A stretch of 17,069 bases of DNA from Bacillota bacterium. Lineage in GTDB: Bacteria; Bacillota; Clostridia; Lachnospirales; Bianqueaceae. The DNA lies in assembly GCA_017467985.1 (NCBI GenBank), contig JAFUJY010000009.1:1-17069 (forward strand), given 5' to 3'. A program made the translations under genes and the position numbers. The notes under the pieces were generated by a model. The model did no database searches. It was given only the letters and a program-made list of their open reading frames with translations, and was not told the origin of the DNA. Below, piece by piece: positions 14,687 to 17,069 of this stretch. How positions within the stretch are numbered: position 1 is the stretch's first letter; every line of letters starts with the position of its first letter.

Positions 14687-15402
14687 TATGCCTGGCAGAT
14701 GCTTTCCTCGGTTTCCGTATGCCTGGCAGACATTTTCCTTGGTTTTCGTATGCCCGGCAGACGCTTTTTAGGGTTTTCGTATGCCTGCAGTCGTCTTTTC
14801 GGCTTTTTCAACTGCAGGGCAGACACGTTCTTTGGTTTCCGTATGCCTGGCAGACATTTTTCTCAGTTTTTGTATGCCCGGCAGTCGTCTTTTCAGCTTT
14901 TTCAACTGCAGGGCAGACACTTTTCTCGGTTTTCGTATGCCTGGCAGACACTTTCCTCTATTTTCGTATGCCTGGCAAACACTTTCCTCAGTTTCCGTAT
15001 GCCCAGCAGACACATTTCTCAGTTTTCGTATGCCCGGCAGACACATTTCTCAGTTTTCGTATGCCTGGCAGTCGTCTTTTCAGCTTTTTCAACTGCAGGG
15101 CAGACACTTTTCTCGGTTTTCGTATGCCCGGCAGACATTTTCCTCAGTTCTCGTATGCCTGGCAGACATTTTCCTCAGTTTCCGTATGCCCGGCAGACAC
15201 ATTTCTCAGTTTTCGTATGCCTGGCAGACATTTTCCTTGGTTTTCGTATGCCTGGCAGACACTTTCCTCTATTTTCGTATGCCCGGCAGACATTTTCCTC
15301 AGTTCTCGTATGCCTGGCAGACACATTTCTCAGTTTTCGTATGCCTGGCAGTCGTCTTTTCGGCTTTTTCAACTGCACGGCAGACATATTCTTGATTTTT
15401 CG
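14687..15402. repeat. 31-bp tandem repeat array, 19 units with four double-length units
   Basis: Each unit starts TATGCCYGGCAG, continues with an ACA-type and T/C-rich stretch and ends TTTTCG or TTTCCG. Starts are at 14687, 14718, 14749, 14780, 14842, 14873, 14936, 14967, 14998, 15029, 15060, 15123, 15154, 15185, 15216, 15247, 15278, 15309 and 15340. Fifteen units are exactly 31 bp. Those at 14780, 14873, 15060 and 15340 are 62, 63, 63 and 63 bp. The palindrome TGCCYGGCA is intact in 17 of 19; the units at 14780 and 14998 have lost it. Four pairs are identical: 14718 with 15216, 14936 with 15247, 15029 with 15185, 15123 with 15278. A degenerate twentieth start is at 15403. The three plus-strand frames are largely open, but no ribosome site or single coherent frame is seen, so it is read as non-coding. 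Confidence 0.97.
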
Positions 15403-15431
15403 TATGCCACACGATTGCCAGACCCCCTTTT

Positions 15432-16286
15432 TTACCACTGGGCATCATAATAGGTCTTTCTGAACTGGGCCGGCGTTACATTGGCAATTCTCTTAAACAC
15501 GGTGTAAAACGACTTGATATCCTTATACCCCACCGCCAGCGCAATTTCATCAATTGTATCATCCGTGTAAGCCAGCAGACGCATACTTTGCTCCACACGC
15601 ACCTTTTGCAAATACTCTATATAACTAAGGCCGAACTCTTTCTTAAACTTCATGCTAAGATAGGAGAATGAATACCCAAAACGACTGCAGATCTCCTTCA
15701 AAGTTATGCTGTTCATATACTGGGTATTGATATAGTTTATAATTTGATCCATGTCATCCCCTGTTTTTTCCAACTTTGGCGCATAGTATATCTTTCTCAT
15801 TGTAATTATCAAGATCTCGATAATCCTTGAGCGAATCATCTGCAAATATCCCGGCTCCTCGCCTTCAAATTCTTCTAAAATCGAAACCAATAGTGATCGT
15901 ACCTTTCCCTGCTCGTCGTGATATATGCTCGAAGCCGGTCTTATGGTAAAAAAAACATTCTTAAAATGAATCTGATAACTGCTGATCAAGGCGGGAAAAG
16001 AATTACAATGAATTAGGGATGGGTCAATCAGTTCCGGCAAAAATAAGCAATTGATGACTTCAAACTCTTGGGTTATGGCTCTGTAAAAATGCTTCGACTG
16101 ATAATCAATCACAAAATAATCCCCTTCTTTTATCCGCTCCTGGGTGTTATCCAGGTAATGCTCCGCTTCACCCTTCACCACATACGCCAGTTCCATAAAC
16201 TTATGCCTATGAAGATTGTTCCCAAGACTGGGACAGATCGAGATATGAATTTTCTTATCTCTCAGATCATCTGCATAATCCACCAT
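15432..16286 (-). CDS. AraC family transcriptional regulator
   Basis: A 284-aa protein. The N-terminal half is a cupin-type sensor domain (SLGNNLHRHKFMELAYVVKG, then GDYFVIDYQSKHFY), as in sugar-responsive AraC proteins. The C-terminal hundred residues hold two helix-turn-helix motifs (ITLKEICSRFGYSFSYLSMK and TIDEIALAVGYKDIKSFYTV, ending VTPAQFRKTY). It should bind direct repeats near a -35 box and activate in response to a sugar. It diverges from the GH106-like gene across 94 bp, so that gene is its likely target. GGGGG lies about 8 nt before the ATG. No terminator is visible after its stop, and its transcript would run into the tandem array in antisense. Confidence 0.94.
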   Translation of the reverse strand: MVDYADDLRDKKIHISICPSLGNNLHRHKFMELAYVVKGEAEHYLDNTQERIKEGDYFVIDYQSKHFYRAITQEFEVINCLFLPELIDPSLIHCNSFPALISSYQIHFKNVFFTIRPASSIYHDEQGKVRSLLVSILEEFEGEEPGYLQMIRSRIIEILIITMRKIYYAPKLEKTGDDMDQIINYINTQYMNSITLKEICSRFGYSFSYLSMKFKKEFGLSYIEYLQKVRVEQSMRLLAYTDDTIDEIALAVGYKDIKSFYTVFKRIANVTPAQFRKTYYDAQW

Positions 16287-16319
16287 AAAAACACCCCCTA
16301 AATCTCTTAATTTTACCCA

Positions 16320-16356
16320 TAGATTTATTATAACACACTCATTATAATAAACGCAA
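16320..16356. promoter_or_regulatory. Overlapping divergent promoters of AraC and GH106-like genes
   Basis: Minus strand: TTGCGT (16356-16351), an 18-bp spacer and TATAAT (16332-16327) with a TGT extended -10, driving the AraC gene. Plus strand: a weak -35 TAGATT (16320-16325), a 17-bp spacer and TATAAT (16343-16348), driving the GH106-like gene. Each -10 lies inside the spacer of the other. A 10-bp perfect inverted repeat, arms 16324-16333 and 16342-16351 with an 8-bp spacer, contains both -10 boxes. Confidence 0.65.
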
Positions 16357-16380
16357 GAAATTACATTTAGGAGGTATCAT

Positions 16381-17069
16381 ATGATTTACAAACAAAACCA
16401 AACTCCTTCTCTTGATATGGAGCTATTCAAGAACCCTACGTCCGAGTACCGCGCTGCACCCTTCTGGGCCTGGAACTGCGAACTGGATGAGCAGGATCTG
16501 CTGTGGCAGATTGAACAATTCAAAAAAATGGGATACGGCGGTTTTTACATGCACACCCGCAGCGGCATGGCCACCAAGTACCTCAGCGATGAGTTTATGC
16601 AGCTGATCAAAAGCTGTACCAAGAAGGCAAAAGAAGAAAACATGCTGGCATGGCTGTATGATGAAGACCGCTGGCCCTCCGGTGCCGCGGGCGGCTATGT
16701 CACTAAAGATCCTCGTTTTCGTCAAAGACGATTGCGCTTTACCGCCCAGAAGCCCGAAGGACTTATGCCCAAAGACGAGGCCCTTGAGAACGGTGCTCCC
16801 TATCTGCTGGCAATTTTTGATGTTGTTCTTTCTGAAAGCGGAGAACTCCTTGAGTACCATATCATCACGGAAAATGATACCCCAAAGGGCACTGTATGGT
16901 ATGCCTGCGTTGAAGTTTTCAGTTCTTTCTTAAAGACTCCCGGCTGGTACAATGGACAAACTTACGTTGATACGCTGAATAAGGCTGCCATTGAAAAATT
17001 CGTGGAGATCACCCACGAGAGATATAAAGAAGCTGTGGGCGATGATTTTGGCGAGGCCGTTCCGGCGAT
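16381..17069 (+). CDS. GH106-like glycosyl hydrolase, N-terminal part, cut by window end
   Basis: An open frame of at least 229 codons that runs off the window, so only the N-terminus is seen. Residues 21-105 carry the hallmarks of large alpha-L-rhamnosidase-like GH106 proteins: SEYRAAPFWAWN, MGYGGFYMHTRSGM, and LYDEDRWPSGAAGG near 93-105. Family members are usually 700-1100 aa and remove rhamnose or similar sugars from pectic or other plant glycans. No signal peptide is seen, so it may be cytoplasmic. AGGAGG lies 7 nt before ATG 16381. The gene diverges from the AraC regulator, its probable activator. GH106 is my best family, but a related uncharacterised GH family is possible because the catalytic core is outside the window. 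Confidence 0.8.
   Translation, partial: MIYKQNQTPSLDMELFKNPTSEYRAAPFWAWNCELDEQDLLWQIEQFKKMGYGGFYMHTRSGMATKYLSDEFMQLIKSCTKKAKEENMLAWLYDEDRWPSGAAGGYVTKDPRFRQRRLRFTAQKPEGLMPKDEALENGAPYLLAIFDVVLSESGELLEYHIITENDTPKGTVWYACVEVFSSFLKTPGWYNGQTYVDTLNKAAIEKFVEITHERYKEAVGDDFGEAVPA

Noticed and set aside
14687..15402. CRISPR array
   Set aside because: The whole unit is conserved from end to end, with no unique spacers, and there are no cas genes in the window.

Overview
The window looks like a chromosomal segment from a low-to-mid GC Gram-positive anaerobe of the Clostridia type (Bacillota), most likely a gut or plant-fibre degrader. The reasons are strong AGGAGG-type ribosome binding sites, clear TTGACA/TATAAT promoters, short intrinsic terminators, and a gene set of GPH and MFS sugar carriers with GH78, GH127 and GH106-like glycosidases. 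Genus cannot be read from the sequence.

Layout, left to right. A terminator hairpin (30-63) is followed by a minus-strand AAA ATPase with a DUF4143/nuclease-like tail (127-1374), which looks like an accessory gene. Next is a minus-strand rhamnoside operon: GH78 alpha-L-rhamnosidase (4200-6377), an (alpha/alpha)6 glycosidase (2986-4182) and a GPH-type sugar symporter (1655-2989). It has its own promoter at 6415-6443. The gap at 6378-6735 holds a small element with 18-bp inverted ends that also supplies the terminator of the next operon. That operon is a minus-strand pair: an AI-2E family membrane protein (7497-8732) and a carbon-nitrogen hydrolase (6736-7500). Divergent from it is a small ABM-domain protein (8886-9179). 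A LysR regulator (9211-10158) and a YitT membrane protein (10266-11111) are divergently transcribed from a shared 107-bp region.

A plus-strand operon follows: GH127 beta-L-arabinofuranosidase (11166-12866), an MFS carrier (12872-14128) and a P-loop kinase-like protein (14128-14637), closed by a palindromic terminator. Then comes the most unusual part, about 716 bp of tandem repeat (14687-15402). It has 19 units: fifteen of exactly 31 bp and four double-length ones of 62-63 bp. Most units carry the palindrome TGCCYGGCA. On its far side an AraC regulator (15432-16286) converges on the array and diverges from a large GH106-like glycosidase that runs off the window end (16381-17069). The AraC and GH106-like promoters overlap.

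Functionally the window holds three small catabolic modules for terminal deoxy- and pentose sugars of plant glycans (rhamnose, arabinofuranose, and probably rhamnose again). The first two pair a signal-peptide-less, presumably cytoplasmic, glycosidase with a proton/cation-coupled carrier, so they probably import small glycosides and cleave them inside the cell. The tandem array is the best candidate for something undescribed.
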